Positions 54,170 through 63,332 of a stretch of 64,000 bases of DNA are shown here, one piece after another. The notes under the pieces are model-generated. The model searched no databases. It saw only the letters and a program-made list of their open reading frames with translations, and was not told the origin of the DNA. Origin of the DNA: Melioribacteraceae bacterium (GTDB taxonomy: Bacteria > Bacteroidota > Ignavibacteria > Ignavibacteriales > Melioribacteraceae); assembly GCA_027030245.1 (NCBI GenBank), contig JALVFE010000025.1:124001-188000 (forward strand). Direction: 5' to 3'. How positions within the stretch are numbered: position 1 is the first letter of the stretch; each line of letters starts with the position of its first letter. A program made the translations under genes and the position numbers.

Positions 54170-55171
54170 ATGTCAAATTCACAAAGTTCGCTAAGGTATC
54201 TAAAACTGGGTCTTACGTCTATCCTTGCTGTAATCTTGTTCGGGACAGTTGGATATACCGTTGTTGAAGGATGGAATTTGTTCGATTCATTTTACATGAC
54301 CATAATTACAATTTCAACAACCGGTTTCAGAGAATTAAGACCGCTTACTTTACCCGGCAGAATTCTTACAATCTTTTTAATTATCACAGGTGTATTGGCA
54401 ATCGCATACACTGGCGGTAGAGCGGTTCAATTAATTTTGGAAACGCATTTTTTCAGGAGGCGCAAAATGAATAAACGAATAGATGAGCTGAACGGTCATT
54501 ATATTATTTGCGGATTCGGCCGTATGGGAAAAGTAATTTGTGAAGATTTGGCTCATAATAAAATTCCCTTTGTCGTAATCGAAAATAACCCGAAAAAAAT
54601 CGAGGAATTAATTCAATTGGGTTACTTGTTCATAGAAGGCGATGCTACTCATGACAATATGCTTTTAAAAGCCGGCGTAAAAAGAGCTAAAGGACTCGTT
54701 GCGGTAATTTCCACCGATGCTCAAAACGTCTTCACAGTGCTTTCGGCAAAAGGAATCAACCCGGAAATATTTGTAGTTGCAAGAGCTATTGAAGAAGAAA
54801 CAGAATCGAAATTGAGAAGAGCCGGTGCGGATAGAGTGGTTAAACCTATTGAACTTGGCGGAAGCAGAATGGTGCATTTGTTATTAAAACCCGGAGTAAT
54901 AGATTTTATAGACGGCGTTGCCAGAAGTCGCGAAGTTGAAATAAGCCTTGAAGAAGTAAGCATTCCACACAATTCAAAACTTGTTAACAAAAAATTAAAA
55001 GACTCCCCACTTCGAAAAGATTGGAACATTATTATTGTCGCAATAATTAAACACGACGGGAGATTGATTTATAATCCCAATGCCGATATGATAATCGAAG
55101 AAAACGATAAACTCATAGCTATAGGTCCGACAGACAGCCTTGCGAAATTAACCGAATCTTGTAAAGCTTAA
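54170..55171 (+). CDS. Two-helix K+ channel with RCK (TrkA-N/TrkA-C) domains
   Basis: About 333 aa from the chosen ATG. The frame is open to 54086, but the extra 28 residues look non-conserved. An N-terminal pore module (two helices around MTIITISTTGFRELRPL) is followed by a Rossmann RCK domain (YIICGFGRMGKVICEDL, IEGDATHDNMLL) and a TrkA-C domain. The selectivity filter reads TTGFRE rather than TVGYGD, so the second glycine is Arg. It is divergent from the aldehyde dehydrogenase gene. Confidence 0.85.
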   Translation: MSNSQSSLRYLKLGLTSILAVILFGTVGYTVVEGWNLFDSFYMTIITISTTGFRELRPLTLPGRILTIFLIITGVLAIAYTGGRAVQLILETHFFRRRKMNKRIDELNGHYIICGFGRMGKVICEDLAHNKIPFVVIENNPKKIEELIQLGYLFIEGDATHDNMLLKAGVKRAKGLVAVISTDAQNVFTVLSAKGINPEIFVVARAIEEETESKLRRAGADRVVKPIELGGSRMVHLLLKPGVIDFIDGVARSREVEISLEEVSIPHNSKLVNKKLKDSPLRKDWNIIIVAIIKHDGRLIYNPNADMIIEENDKLIAIGPTDSLAKLTESCKA

Positions 55172-55203
55172 TTTTACTAAAAAATCCGGGGAGAAAAATT
55201 CAC

Positions 55204-55231
55204 AATCCCCAATAAAATTAAGGGGATTTTT
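55204..55231 (+). terminator. Hairpin between the K+ channel and rmuC genes
   Basis: AATCCCC (55204-55210) pairs with GGGGATT (55222-55228), with an 11-nt loop and a TTTTTA tail on the plus strand. It lies between two convergent genes and overlaps the rmuC stop. Confidence 0.6.
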
Positions 55232-56546
55232 ATTCCAGCAAATCCAAATGATTCCCCGTAGGAGGCAATTCTTCCACGTTTCGTAATTTCCTTTCGATAG
55301 TTCTGGATTTCCTTGCGGCGTCTCCCAGCGTATTACTCGCTTGATCGATTTTCTGTTTTGTCTTTTCCAGAATATCTCCGAATTTTCGGAATTCGTTTTT
55401 CACCACGCCGAGTAATTCCCAAACTTCACTTGAGCGTTTCTCGATTGCCAAAGTTTTAAATCCCATTTGCAAACTGTTAAGCAATGCGGCAAGGTTTGTG
55501 GGTCCTGTAATAATTACTCTGTTCTCCCTTTGAATCCGTTCGGCAAGCCCGGGTATTCGCAACACTTCGGCATAAAGACCTTCCACAGGTAAAAACATTA
55601 TGGCAAAGTCAGTTGTGTGCGGCGGATCCAAATATTTAGCCGATATGTTCGCTGCTTCGCTTCTGATTCTTTTTTCAATTTCCTTCGATGCTTTTTCCAC
55701 TTCAACGGGATCGGCAGCTTCTTGGGCGGAGATTAATCTTTGGTAATCTTCCATAGGGAATTTAGCATCTATCGGCAGCCAAACCACTTCGTTTTTGTCC
55801 CCCGTTCTGCCTGGTAACTTAATAGCAAATTCAACTATTTCGGAACTGCCTTTTTTGGTTTTAACGTTTTTGGCATATTGATTCGGAGCTAATATTTGTT
55901 CAATCAGATTACCTAACTGAACTTCACCCCAAGTGCCGCGGGTTTTTACGTTAGTTAAAACTTTTTTCAAATCACCCACGCCGCTTGCCAAAGTTTGCAT
56001 TTCACCCAAACCTTTATGCACCAATTCCAATCTTTCGCTTACTTGCTTAAACGATTCGCCTAATCTTTTTTCGAGAGTTTCATGTAATTTTTCGTCAACC
56101 GTCCGTCTCATTTCTTCCAGTTTCTTTTCGTTACTTTCCTGAATATCACTCAACCGGTCGGAGACTTGCTCTTTTAGTTTATCGAATTTTTCTTCGTTCG
56201 TTTTTGTAAGCTTCTCCATTCTTTCTTCAATTATGTCCAGTTGGTCTTTTTGTCTTTCGGCAATTTCTTTAATTCTTCCGGAAAGTTGATCGCCCAATAA
56301 CTTAAATGAATTGGCAATTTCTTCGCGGGTAAGTTTTGAATTCTTTAATATTTCTTCGCGGTTTTTTTGAAACTCGGACTCGATTACTTCATCCGTTTGT
56401 TTTTGATTTTCGTTAATCTTTTCCGATAGCTCTTCGAACAATCGCGAAGGATTGAATTCACTTAACTTTTTGTAAGTCAGAAAAATAAATACCGCAATAA
56501 TTATTAAAACTATTAAACTAATTATACTTAAAATTAAAAGTTCCAT
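55230..56546 (-). CDS. rmuC: RmuC-family DNA recombination protein
   Basis: A 438-aa protein. It has an N-terminal membrane helix (about residues 3-25), a long coiled coil (about 35-190), then the RmuC nuclease-like domain with GTWGEVQLGNLIEQILAPNQY, VWLPIDAKFPMEDYQRL and DFAIMFLPVEGLYAEVLR. RmuC limits inversions at short repeats. The protein length is typical. It stands alone between convergent and divergent neighbours. Confidence 0.93.
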   Translation of the reverse strand: MELLILSIISLIVLIIIAVFIFLTYKKLSEFNPSRLFEELSEKINENQKQTDEVIESEFQKNREEILKNSKLTREEIANSFKLLGDQLSGRIKEIAERQKDQLDIIEERMEKLTKTNEEKFDKLKEQVSDRLSDIQESNEKKLEEMRRTVDEKLHETLEKRLGESFKQVSERLELVHKGLGEMQTLASGVGDLKKVLTNVKTRGTWGEVQLGNLIEQILAPNQYAKNVKTKKGSSEIVEFAIKLPGRTGDKNEVVWLPIDAKFPMEDYQRLISAQEAADPVEVEKASKEIEKRIRSEAANISAKYLDPPHTTDFAIMFLPVEGLYAEVLRIPGLAERIQRENRVIITGPTNLAALLNSLQMGFKTLAIEKRSSEVWELLGVVKNEFRKFGDILEKTKQKIDQASNTLGDAARKSRTIERKLRNVEELPPTGNHLDLLE

Positions 56547-56703
56547 TTTTCCCGATTTTTTATCGAAATATAATCATTTCCCCAATAAAGTTAACGCTTA
56601 ATTATCACCGTTGTTTTGGTCTCTTGCTTTTCATTGCTTAAACTTCTACTTTTATTTTCGTGTGTTTTCACGGACTAAGTTAATAAACAATTATCGGTGG
56701 AAA

Positions 56704-59127
56704 ATGAATAAGTGGTTAAAAATTGTTATCGGAATTCTATCCGTAGTTCTGGTTTTAGTGATCTTCGTAATCGGACTTTCGTATTATTTTCTAAATCAGA
56801 CATTGCCCGAATATAGCGGAACCGTTAACGTAAACGGGATAAGCTCGGAAATTAAAATATTCAGGGATTCAAACGCCGTAGCATATATTGTTGCGGATAA
56901 TGATTTGAATGCATATTTCGCGCTCGGATATGTTCATGCTCAAGAAAGGCTATTCCAAATGGATATTACACGCCGGGCAGGCTTGGGCAGATTAAGTGAA
57001 GTTTTGGGAAGCAAGACCGTTATCTTCGATAAAATGTTCCGCACTTTGGGATTATACGAAACCGTGAAAAAATATTATCCCCAAATTCACAAAGAATCAC
57101 GTGATATGTTGGAAGCATACACAAAAGGGGTAAATGCTTACATAAAGGAAGCAAAAGGTAAATATCAAATTGAGTTTGATGTTCTGGAATACGACCCGGA
57201 ACCATGGGAACCGGAACACAGTCTGCTACTGGTTAAATTAATGGCTTGGGAGCTTAACATAAGTTGGTGGAGCGATTTGGCATTCACACATTTGGTGCAA
57301 AAGTTGGGAATCGAGAAAGCGCGCGAAGTTATGCCGTCTTACGATGAAAACGCTCCGACAATAATTCCCAAAGAAACTAAAAAGTTTGCGGAAATTCCGC
57401 TCGATTTAATTCACATTGACAGGGAATTCAGAAAATTTACCGGATTCGTGGGAACGCATATCGGTTCGAACAATTGGGTTGTTAACGGAAATTTATCGGA
57501 ATCCGGAAAAGTCCTTATCGCAAACGATCCGCATCTCGCATTTCAAGCGCCGGGCAAATGGGTTGTAACGGTTATAAGAAGCAAAAACTTGAACGTGGAA
57601 GGATTCACATTACCAGGAATTCCAGGAGTTGTTATCGGAAATAACGGTAATGTTTCGTGGGTGCTGACAAACGTAATGACAGATGATTGTGATTTTTACG
57701 TGGAAAAACTGGATTCGCTTAAACAGAATTATTTTTTCAAAGGCGAATGGAACCCGCTTACAATTACACAAGATACAATCAAAGTAAAAGATTCTTCCGA
57801 TGTTATTTTGGATATAAGAAAAACACACCGCGGACCGATTGTAAGCGATGTTCACGCTTATAAAAAACTTTTCCCCAATGAACAGCAAGGCAAAGCCAAT
57901 TTAAGCATAAGATGGACAGCTTACGAATTCAGCGACGAGATGTATGCAGTGTATTTGATCAACAGAAGCACCAATTGGGAAGAATTTAAGAAAGGCGTTA
58001 GTTTCTTCACCGTGCCGGGTCAGAATTTTGTTTACGGCGATAAAGACGGAAATATCGGGTACATCTGCGGAACGCGAATACCCAAGCGCAAATATTATAG
58101 TCCTACAATGGTTTTCGACGGGACAACCGACGAATACGATTGGCGCGGATTTGTACCTTACAGCGAAATGCCGAAATTATTTAATCCAAAACAAAATTTT
58201 ATTGCTTCCGCCAATAACAAAACAGTTAAAAATTTTAAATATAACGTATCAAACATTTGGGAACCGCCATCGAGGATCGAACGGATTACCGAATTATTAA
58301 CTTCCAAACCTAAATTTAACGTGGAAGATTTCAGAAAGTTTCAAACGGATTTTTATTCCCACTACGCAAAAAACATCACAAAATATATTTTGGGCGCATA
58401 TAAAAACATTGCCGTTACAAACGAGAAGGTTAAACTTGCACTGGAACTTTTTAGAAACTGGGACTTTGTTATGGATGCCAAAAGTCAAGTGCCGACTATT
58501 TATGCTGTTTTTTTGCAGCGTCTTATTCAAAACATCTACGAAGACGAAATGGGCAAAAATTTAATGAAGGAATACGTGTTTATAGCAAACGTCCCTTACC
58601 GAAACCTTCCGGTTTTGCTTGAAGAAAATAAATCTTCTTGGTTCGATAATATTTCCACACCGGAAATAGAAACGCGGGATGATATTATCAGGAAAAGTCT
58701 GGAAGATGCACTGGACGAATTGAGCAAAAAGTTAGGGAATGATATTACTTACTGGCAATGGGGAAAATTGCATAAAGTCATCTTCAAACATTTATTCGAT
58801 AAAGCTTCGCCCGTTATTGCTAAAATTGTTAATATCGGTCCGTACGAAATCGGCGGTGACGGAACCACAATATTCAACACGGAATATTCGTTTACAAAAC
58901 CTTATTTAAATAAGCTCGGTCCTTCCATGCGCTATATTTTCGATTTCGCAAAACCGGACGAATTTCATTTTATTCTTACAACCGGTCAATCGGGAAATTT
59001 TTACAGCAAACATTACAAAGATATGACGGAGAAATGGTTAACGGGCGAATTAATTAAGTTAAAAACCGATATGGAAACAATCACTTCATCCGGTTACGAT
59101 TTATTGAAACTGGAACCACAAAAATAA
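56704..59127 (+). CDS. Penicillin acylase (Ntn-hydrolase) family protein
   Basis: About 807 aa. It has an N-terminal signal/anchor helix (IVIGILSVVLVLVIFVIGL) and an alpha-chain region (YFALGYVHAQERLFQMDITRR). The self-cleavage site is HIGSNNWVVNG, whose Ser becomes the N-terminal nucleophile, followed by the beta chain with LTNVMTDDCDFYVEKL. ATG 56704 is preferred because GGTGG precedes it and the signal helix follows; the frame is open to 56611. Family members cleave beta-lactams or acyl-homoserine lactones; the substrate here is unknown. Confidence 0.9.
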   Translation: MNKWLKIVIGILSVVLVLVIFVIGLSYYFLNQTLPEYSGTVNVNGISSEIKIFRDSNAVAYIVADNDLNAYFALGYVHAQERLFQMDITRRAGLGRLSEVLGSKTVIFDKMFRTLGLYETVKKYYPQIHKESRDMLEAYTKGVNAYIKEAKGKYQIEFDVLEYDPEPWEPEHSLLLVKLMAWELNISWWSDLAFTHLVQKLGIEKAREVMPSYDENAPTIIPKETKKFAEIPLDLIHIDREFRKFTGFVGTHIGSNNWVVNGNLSESGKVLIANDPHLAFQAPGKWVVTVIRSKNLNVEGFTLPGIPGVVIGNNGNVSWVLTNVMTDDCDFYVEKLDSLKQNYFFKGEWNPLTITQDTIKVKDSSDVILDIRKTHRGPIVSDVHAYKKLFPNEQQGKANLSIRWTAYEFSDEMYAVYLINRSTNWEEFKKGVSFFTVPGQNFVYGDKDGNIGYICGTRIPKRKYYSPTMVFDGTTDEYDWRGFVPYSEMPKLFNPKQNFIASANNKTVKNFKYNVSNIWEPPSRIERITELLTSKPKFNVEDFRKFQTDFYSHYAKNITKYILGAYKNIAVTNEKVKLALELFRNWDFVMDAKSQVPTIYAVFLQRLIQNIYEDEMGKNLMKEYVFIANVPYRNLPVLLEENKSSWFDNISTPEIETRDDIIRKSLEDALDELSKKLGNDITYWQWGKLHKVIFKHLFDKASPVIAKIVNIGPYEIGGDGTTIFNTEYSFTKPYLNKLGPSMRYIFDFAKPDEFHFILTTGQSGNFYSKHYKDMTEKWLTGELIKLKTDMETITSSGYDLLKLEPQK

Positions 59128-59191
59128 AATGCTATAAAGGATGTTTAACTAAAATATGTTAAATTTATTAGTTCAAAATTAATTGGTAAAA

Positions 59192-60145
59192 ATGAAGATA
59201 ACAGAGCATCTTGCAAAATCGGATAACACTTTAATCAGCTTTGAAATTATTCCGCCTAAGCGTGGAGGAAGTTTTCAACAACTTATGTCGGCTCTAGATG
59301 ATTTGGTAAAATACAACCCGCCGTTCATCGATATAACGAGCCACGCAGCAGAAATAGAATACGAAGAAACTCCCGACGGAGGTTATAAAATAAAAATAAA
59401 AAGGAAACGACCCGGGACACTTGGAATATGTGCTTTAATTCAAAACAAATATAACATCGATGCGGTGCCGCACGTAATTTGCAAAGGCTTTACAAAAGAG
59501 GAAACGGAAGATTTTCTAATTGAGCTGCATTATTTGGGAATCGATAATGTTTTGGTAATCCGGGGAGACGAAAGCGGATACGAAAAACCTGTAAAGTTTA
59601 ACAGAAGCGTTAACGAATATGCAATAGATTTGGTAAAACAAGTAGCGGACTTAAACCGCGGAAAATATTTGGAAGATTCCCTTCTCGATGCTCAACCGAT
59701 GAATTTCTGCATCGGAGTTGCCGGATATCCCGAGAAACATTTTGAAGCGCCGAATATCGAAACGGATATAAAATTCACCAAAGCAAAAATAGATGCGGGT
59801 GCAGATTACATCGTAACTCAAATGTTTTACGATAATAAAAAATATTTCGATTACGTTGATTTGTGCAGGCAACACGGAATTGAAGTCCCCATAATTCCGG
59901 GACTAAAATTAATTACTTCCAAAAAGCAATTAAATTCCATTCCTAAAAATTTTTACGTCGATATTCCAAACGAACTTGTCGAAGAAGTTACAAAAGCAAA
60001 ATCCGAACACGTTGAGGATATCGGAATAGAGTGGGCGCTTAAACAAACCGAGGAACTGTTAAATAAAAACGTTCCGGCTATTCATTTTTACGTGATGCAA
60101 AATACCGCGCCGATTAAAAAATTAATGAAAAAATTAAATATTTAA
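59192..60145 (+). CDS. metF: 5,10-methylenetetrahydrofolate reductase
   Basis: About 317 aa with the MetF TIM barrel: SFEIIPPKRGG at the N-terminus (catalytic Glu region), NVLVIRGDE, FCIGVAGYPEKH (FAD/substrate loop), AGADYIVTQMFYDN and VPIIPGLKLI. It reduces methylene-THF to methyl-THF for methionine synthesis or one-carbon pathways. A TTG at 59183 is in frame three codons before the ATG chosen. Confidence 0.93.
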   Translation: MKITEHLAKSDNTLISFEIIPPKRGGSFQQLMSALDDLVKYNPPFIDITSHAAEIEYEETPDGGYKIKIKRKRPGTLGICALIQNKYNIDAVPHVICKGFTKEETEDFLIELHYLGIDNVLVIRGDESGYEKPVKFNRSVNEYAIDLVKQVADLNRGKYLEDSLLDAQPMNFCIGVAGYPEKHFEAPNIETDIKFTKAKIDAGADYIVTQMFYDNKKYFDYVDLCRQHGIEVPIIPGLKLITSKKQLNSIPKNFYVDIPNELVEEVTKAKSEHVEDIGIEWALKQTEELLNKNVPAIHFYVMQNTAPIKKLMKKLNI

Positions 60146-60151
60146 ACTATA

Positions 60152-61171
60152 ATGAAAATAATAAAAGAAAAGAAAAAACTGCAGATACCCAAAAGTCTGA
60201 AAAGATTGCGCTGGGGCGTTGCCGGATGCGGACATTTTTTGGAACATACTTTTCTGCCGACCTTACAACAAGCAAAAAGAAGTCAACTTGTCTCCGTTTA
60301 CAGTTCTGACTTGGAAAGAGCAAATTTTATAGCTTCCAAATTTATGGCAGAAAACGCATTCGATGATTATGACGAATTTCTAAAAAGCGATTTCGATGTT
60401 CTCTATGTTTCAAGCGCAAATGCCAATCACTATGAACAGGTAATTAAAGCCGCGCGGGCTGGTAAAAATATCTTATGCGAAAAACCGCTCGCCATAACAT
60501 CCGGACAAGCTGAAGAAATGGTAAAAGTCTGTGAAGAGAATAATGTTTTTCTTACCGTTAACTATGTTTACAGATTTCATCCGTTAATTATTAAAGCAAA
60601 GGATTTAATAGATAACCATTTCTTGGGAAAAATTCTATCCGTTTCCACACAGTTTAATATCGATTTTCCGCCAAACGATAATTTCCGTTTTAATAAAGAA
60701 CTAAGCGGCGGCGGGGCTCTTCGCGATCTCGGAACTCATATGATCGACTTGCTCAGGTTTTTCGGAGGAGAGATTAAAGAGATCACAGGCTTTTTGGATA
60801 ATGTTATTTACACAAGCGAAGTGGAAGATTTTGCTACCGGATTGGTCAAATTTGAAAAAGGCGGTTACGGTGGCTTTCAAGTTTCCTACAGTTCCCAAAA
60901 ATCATTTAACAGAATCGAAATAACGGGTTATAAAGGCTCTATCAGTATTGAAAATCTTATAGGGAAGAAAAATATTCCGGCAAAATTAATCATCGACCTT
61001 GCCGGTGAATCGAGAAAAATTTTTAGAAAGCGAGCCAATAAACAACTTCAGCTTATCCGGTCGGTTCAAAAAACGTTTTTCAAAAATCATCCGTTGCAAG
61101 TCACGGGCTACGACGGTTACGTTAACATCAAATTAATGGAAGAATTGGAGAGCATGTGGAAGAAAGGTTAG
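60152..61171 (+). CDS. Gfo/Idh/MocA-family oxidoreductase
   Basis: A 339-aa protein with an N-terminal NAD(P) Rossmann domain (LRWGVAGCGHFLEHTFLP), the family motif AGKNILCEKPLA (catalytic Lys in EKP) and a C-terminal beta-sheet domain (GGGALRDLGTHMIDLLRFFGG). It overlaps the class II aldolase gene by 16 nt, so the two are coupled and probably act in one sugar pathway. The substrate is not deducible. Confidence 0.9.
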   Translation: MKIIKEKKKLQIPKSLKRLRWGVAGCGHFLEHTFLPTLQQAKRSQLVSVYSSDLERANFIASKFMAENAFDDYDEFLKSDFDVLYVSSANANHYEQVIKAARAGKNILCEKPLAITSGQAEEMVKVCEENNVFLTVNYVYRFHPLIIKAKDLIDNHFLGKILSVSTQFNIDFPPNDNFRFNKELSGGGALRDLGTHMIDLLRFFGGEIKEITGFLDNVIYTSEVEDFATGLVKFEKGGYGGFQVSYSSQKSFNRIEITGYKGSISIENLIGKKNIPAKLIIDLAGESRKIFRKRANKQLQLIRSVQKTFFKNHPLQVTGYDGYVNIKLMEELESMWKKG

Positions 61172-62028
61172 AGCTGGTTAAATTTTGCAGAAAAGTTTAC
61201 GATAAAGGATTTGTTTCGGCAACCGACGGAAATTTGTCTCTCCGGCTCGACTCCGGAAGAATATTAATTACACCGTCAGGTAAAAATAAAGGAGAAGTCC
61301 AACCGGAAGATTTAATTATCATCGATACGAACGGAAATAAATTGGAAGGCAAAGGCAAGGTAAGCACCGAGGCAAAGATTCACTTGCTCGCATATAATTC
61401 CAGACCAGAGGTAAACGCCGTTGTTCATTGTCATCCGGTTTACGCTACCGCTTTTGCTACAGCCGGAATAGAATTAACCCAACCGGTTTTTCCCGAAGTG
61501 ATTCTGTCGCTCGGCAAAATTCCTTTATGCAAATACGGAACGCCTTCGACTGACGAATTACCCGATTCCATGAAACCTTATATCAATCATGCATGGGCGC
61601 TTCTGCTTCAGAATCACGGGGCAGTTACTCTCGGGGTTTCCATACAAGACGCTTATTACAAAATGGAAAAACTCGAACACGCAGCTCAAACTATTTTTAT
61701 AGCTAAAGTTTTAGGCGGACCCACAACTCTTTCGCGAGGTAATGTTGAAAAATTATTGCGGATAGCGCAAAGCACATACGGAATTAAACCCAATTTTAAT
61801 TTTAATAATCCATCGTTGCCCAATACGAAAAAAGAAGACGAACAATTAATATCTTCCCGACCGGTAAGTTATACAGAAATAATCGAAAACCGGTTGAAAT
61901 CCCGCGCGGGAAATCCGAAGGTTAATCCTTTTGGTGTGAATAACATAAGAACGGATAAAGATAATATTGAACCGGACAGAATCGACGAAGAAGAAATAAA
62001 CCGAATTATTAAAGAATTTAAGTTTTGA
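61156..62028 (+). CDS. Class II (fuculose-phosphate-type) aldolase with encapsulation-peptide tail
   Basis: A 290-aa protein (GTG start). Residues 1 to about 205 are a class II aldolase: SATDGNLSLRL, TPSGKNKG, VHCHPVYATAFA (zinc histidines) and NHGAVTLGVS. Beyond the usual end (about 215 aa) there is an 80-residue extension with ENRLKSRAGNPK and a final amphipathic helix IDEEEINRIIKEFKF. The extension parallels the tail of the aldehyde dehydrogenase at 52.4 kb. Such tails on aldolases are known from planctomycete/verrucomicrobial-type microcompartments that degrade fucose or rhamnose. Confidence 0.88.
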   Translation: MEERLELVKFCRKVYDKGFVSATDGNLSLRLDSGRILITPSGKNKGEVQPEDLIIIDTNGNKLEGKGKVSTEAKIHLLAYNSRPEVNAVVHCHPVYATAFATAGIELTQPVFPEVILSLGKIPLCKYGTPSTDELPDSMKPYINHAWALLLQNHGAVTLGVSIQDAYYKMEKLEHAAQTIFIAKVLGGPTTLSRGNVEKLLRIAQSTYGIKPNFNFNNPSLPNTKKEDEQLISSRPVSYTEIIENRLKSRAGNPKVNPFGVNNIRTDKDNIEPDRIDEEEINRIIKEFKF

Positions 62029-62031
62029 TAT

Positions 62032-63033
62032 ATGAACATTAAAGATATAAAAATTGCGGTTTTGCTTGGCGGGACTTCTGCGGAACGGGAAGTATCCAAA
62101 GAATCCGGAAAAGCAATATATGATGCGCTCAATAATTTGCAATATGAAGTCAAATTAATCGATCCCGCTTACGGAATCAACCAACCAACGGAAATTGAAG
62201 AGTATTTTAAAAAAGATAATTTAATAACACCGGATAACAAAAAAGTCATCGAAACCATAAATTCCAATCTTTTGGATGATGTTAATCTTGCGGTAATTGC
62301 TTTGCACGGTCAATGGGGCGAAGACGGCAGCGTCCAATCGCTTCTCGATCTTCGCGGAATAAAATATACCGGCTCGGGAATGTTACCAAGCGCTCTTTCG
62401 ATGGATAAATCAACTTCAAAAATTTTATTTCAACACTTCGATGTGAAAACACCCCAATGGTTTGTGGTAAATAGCAGAAACGAAGACACCGAATTAATAA
62501 TAAAAAAAATAGAAAAGTTCTTCGGTTTTCCTTGTATTGTAAAACCAAACGATCAAGGTTCAACAATCGGGCTTTCAATATGCCGAGGTCCTTCGGAAAT
62601 TGGGGATGCGCTCGAGCTTGCATTCAAATACTCAAAAAGGGTTTTGGTTGAGGAATTCATTCCCGGTCGTGAAATTGCCGTGGGAATTATCGACAGTCAC
62701 ACTCTTCCCATTCTCGAAATTATTCCCAAACATGAACTTTACGATTACGAATGCAAATACACCGACGGAATGAGCGAATATATAGTTCCGGCAGAACTGC
62801 CCGATGAGGTTCAAACTCATCTTAAACAACAAGCTTTGCTTGCATTCAGCGCCTTGGGTTGTACAAATTACGGGCGGGTGGATTTCCGGCTCGACGAAAA
62901 TTTCTATTCGTATTGTCTCGAGGTAAATACTTTGCCGGGAATGACATCTCACAGCTTGGTTCCCAAAATGGCAAAAGCCGAAGGAATTGAATTCGAAGAA
63001 TTAATTGAAAAAATTATTAAATCGGCTTTGTAA
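62032..63033 (+). CDS. ddl: D-alanine-D-alanine ligase
   Basis: A 333-aa ATP-grasp ligase: VLLGGTSAEREVSKESGK (D-Ala site), ALHGQWGEDGSVQSLLD, PCIVKPNDQGSTIGLS (ATP grasp), LVEEFIPGREIAVGI and LEVNTLPGMTSHSLVPKMA. It makes the D-Ala-D-Ala dipeptide for peptidoglycan. It follows the aldolase by 3 nt and shares a base with the FtsB-like start, linking sugar metabolism and cell-wall genes in one transcript. Confidence 0.95.
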   Translation: MNIKDIKIAVLLGGTSAEREVSKESGKAIYDALNNLQYEVKLIDPAYGINQPTEIEEYFKKDNLITPDNKKVIETINSNLLDDVNLAVIALHGQWGEDGSVQSLLDLRGIKYTGSGMLPSALSMDKSTSKILFQHFDVKTPQWFVVNSRNEDTELIIKKIEKFFGFPCIVKPNDQGSTIGLSICRGPSEIGDALELAFKYSKRVLVEEFIPGREIAVGIIDSHTLPILEIIPKHELYDYECKYTDGMSEYIVPAELPDEVQTHLKQQALLAFSALGCTNYGRVDFRLDENFYSYCLEVNTLPGMTSHSLVPKMAKAEGIEFEELIEKIIKSAL

Positions 63034-63332
63034 TGGCAAAGAAAAAAGTTACAAAAGAAAGAAATTTTTTCAAGAGTATCTTTTTGGTTTTGCTTGTTAT
63101 TGCAATTTTGTTTTTACTTTTCAATAGTCAAGGAATTATCAAATATTTCAAATTGAAATCGGAGATAAACGAATTAGACGAAAAAATCGAGAAAACACAA
63201 TCGGAAATAAAAAGATTAACAATGGAAATCGATTCGTTAAAAACGAGCGATAAAAAAATAGAAAAAATCGCCAGAGAAAAATATCACATGAAGCGGCCTA
63301 ACGAAGAAGAATTTAAAATCGAAAAAAAATGA
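63033..63332 (+). CDS. FtsB/DivIC-like septum formation initiator
   Basis: A 99-aa protein with a short basic N-terminus, one membrane helix (about residues 14-34, FLVLLVIAILFLLF-like) and a coiled coil (about 38-80), ending in KIAREKYHMKRPNEEEF, the typical FtsB/DivIC C-terminal motif. It stabilises the divisome with FtsL/FtsQ. It is coupled to ddl (overlap at 63033) and to the rarA-like gene (4-nt overlap). Confidence 0.9.
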   Translation: MAKKKVTKERNFFKSIFLVLLVIAILFLLFNSQGIIKYFKLKSEINELDEKIEKTQSEIKRLTMEIDSLKTSDKKIEKIAREKYHMKRPNEEEFKIEKK

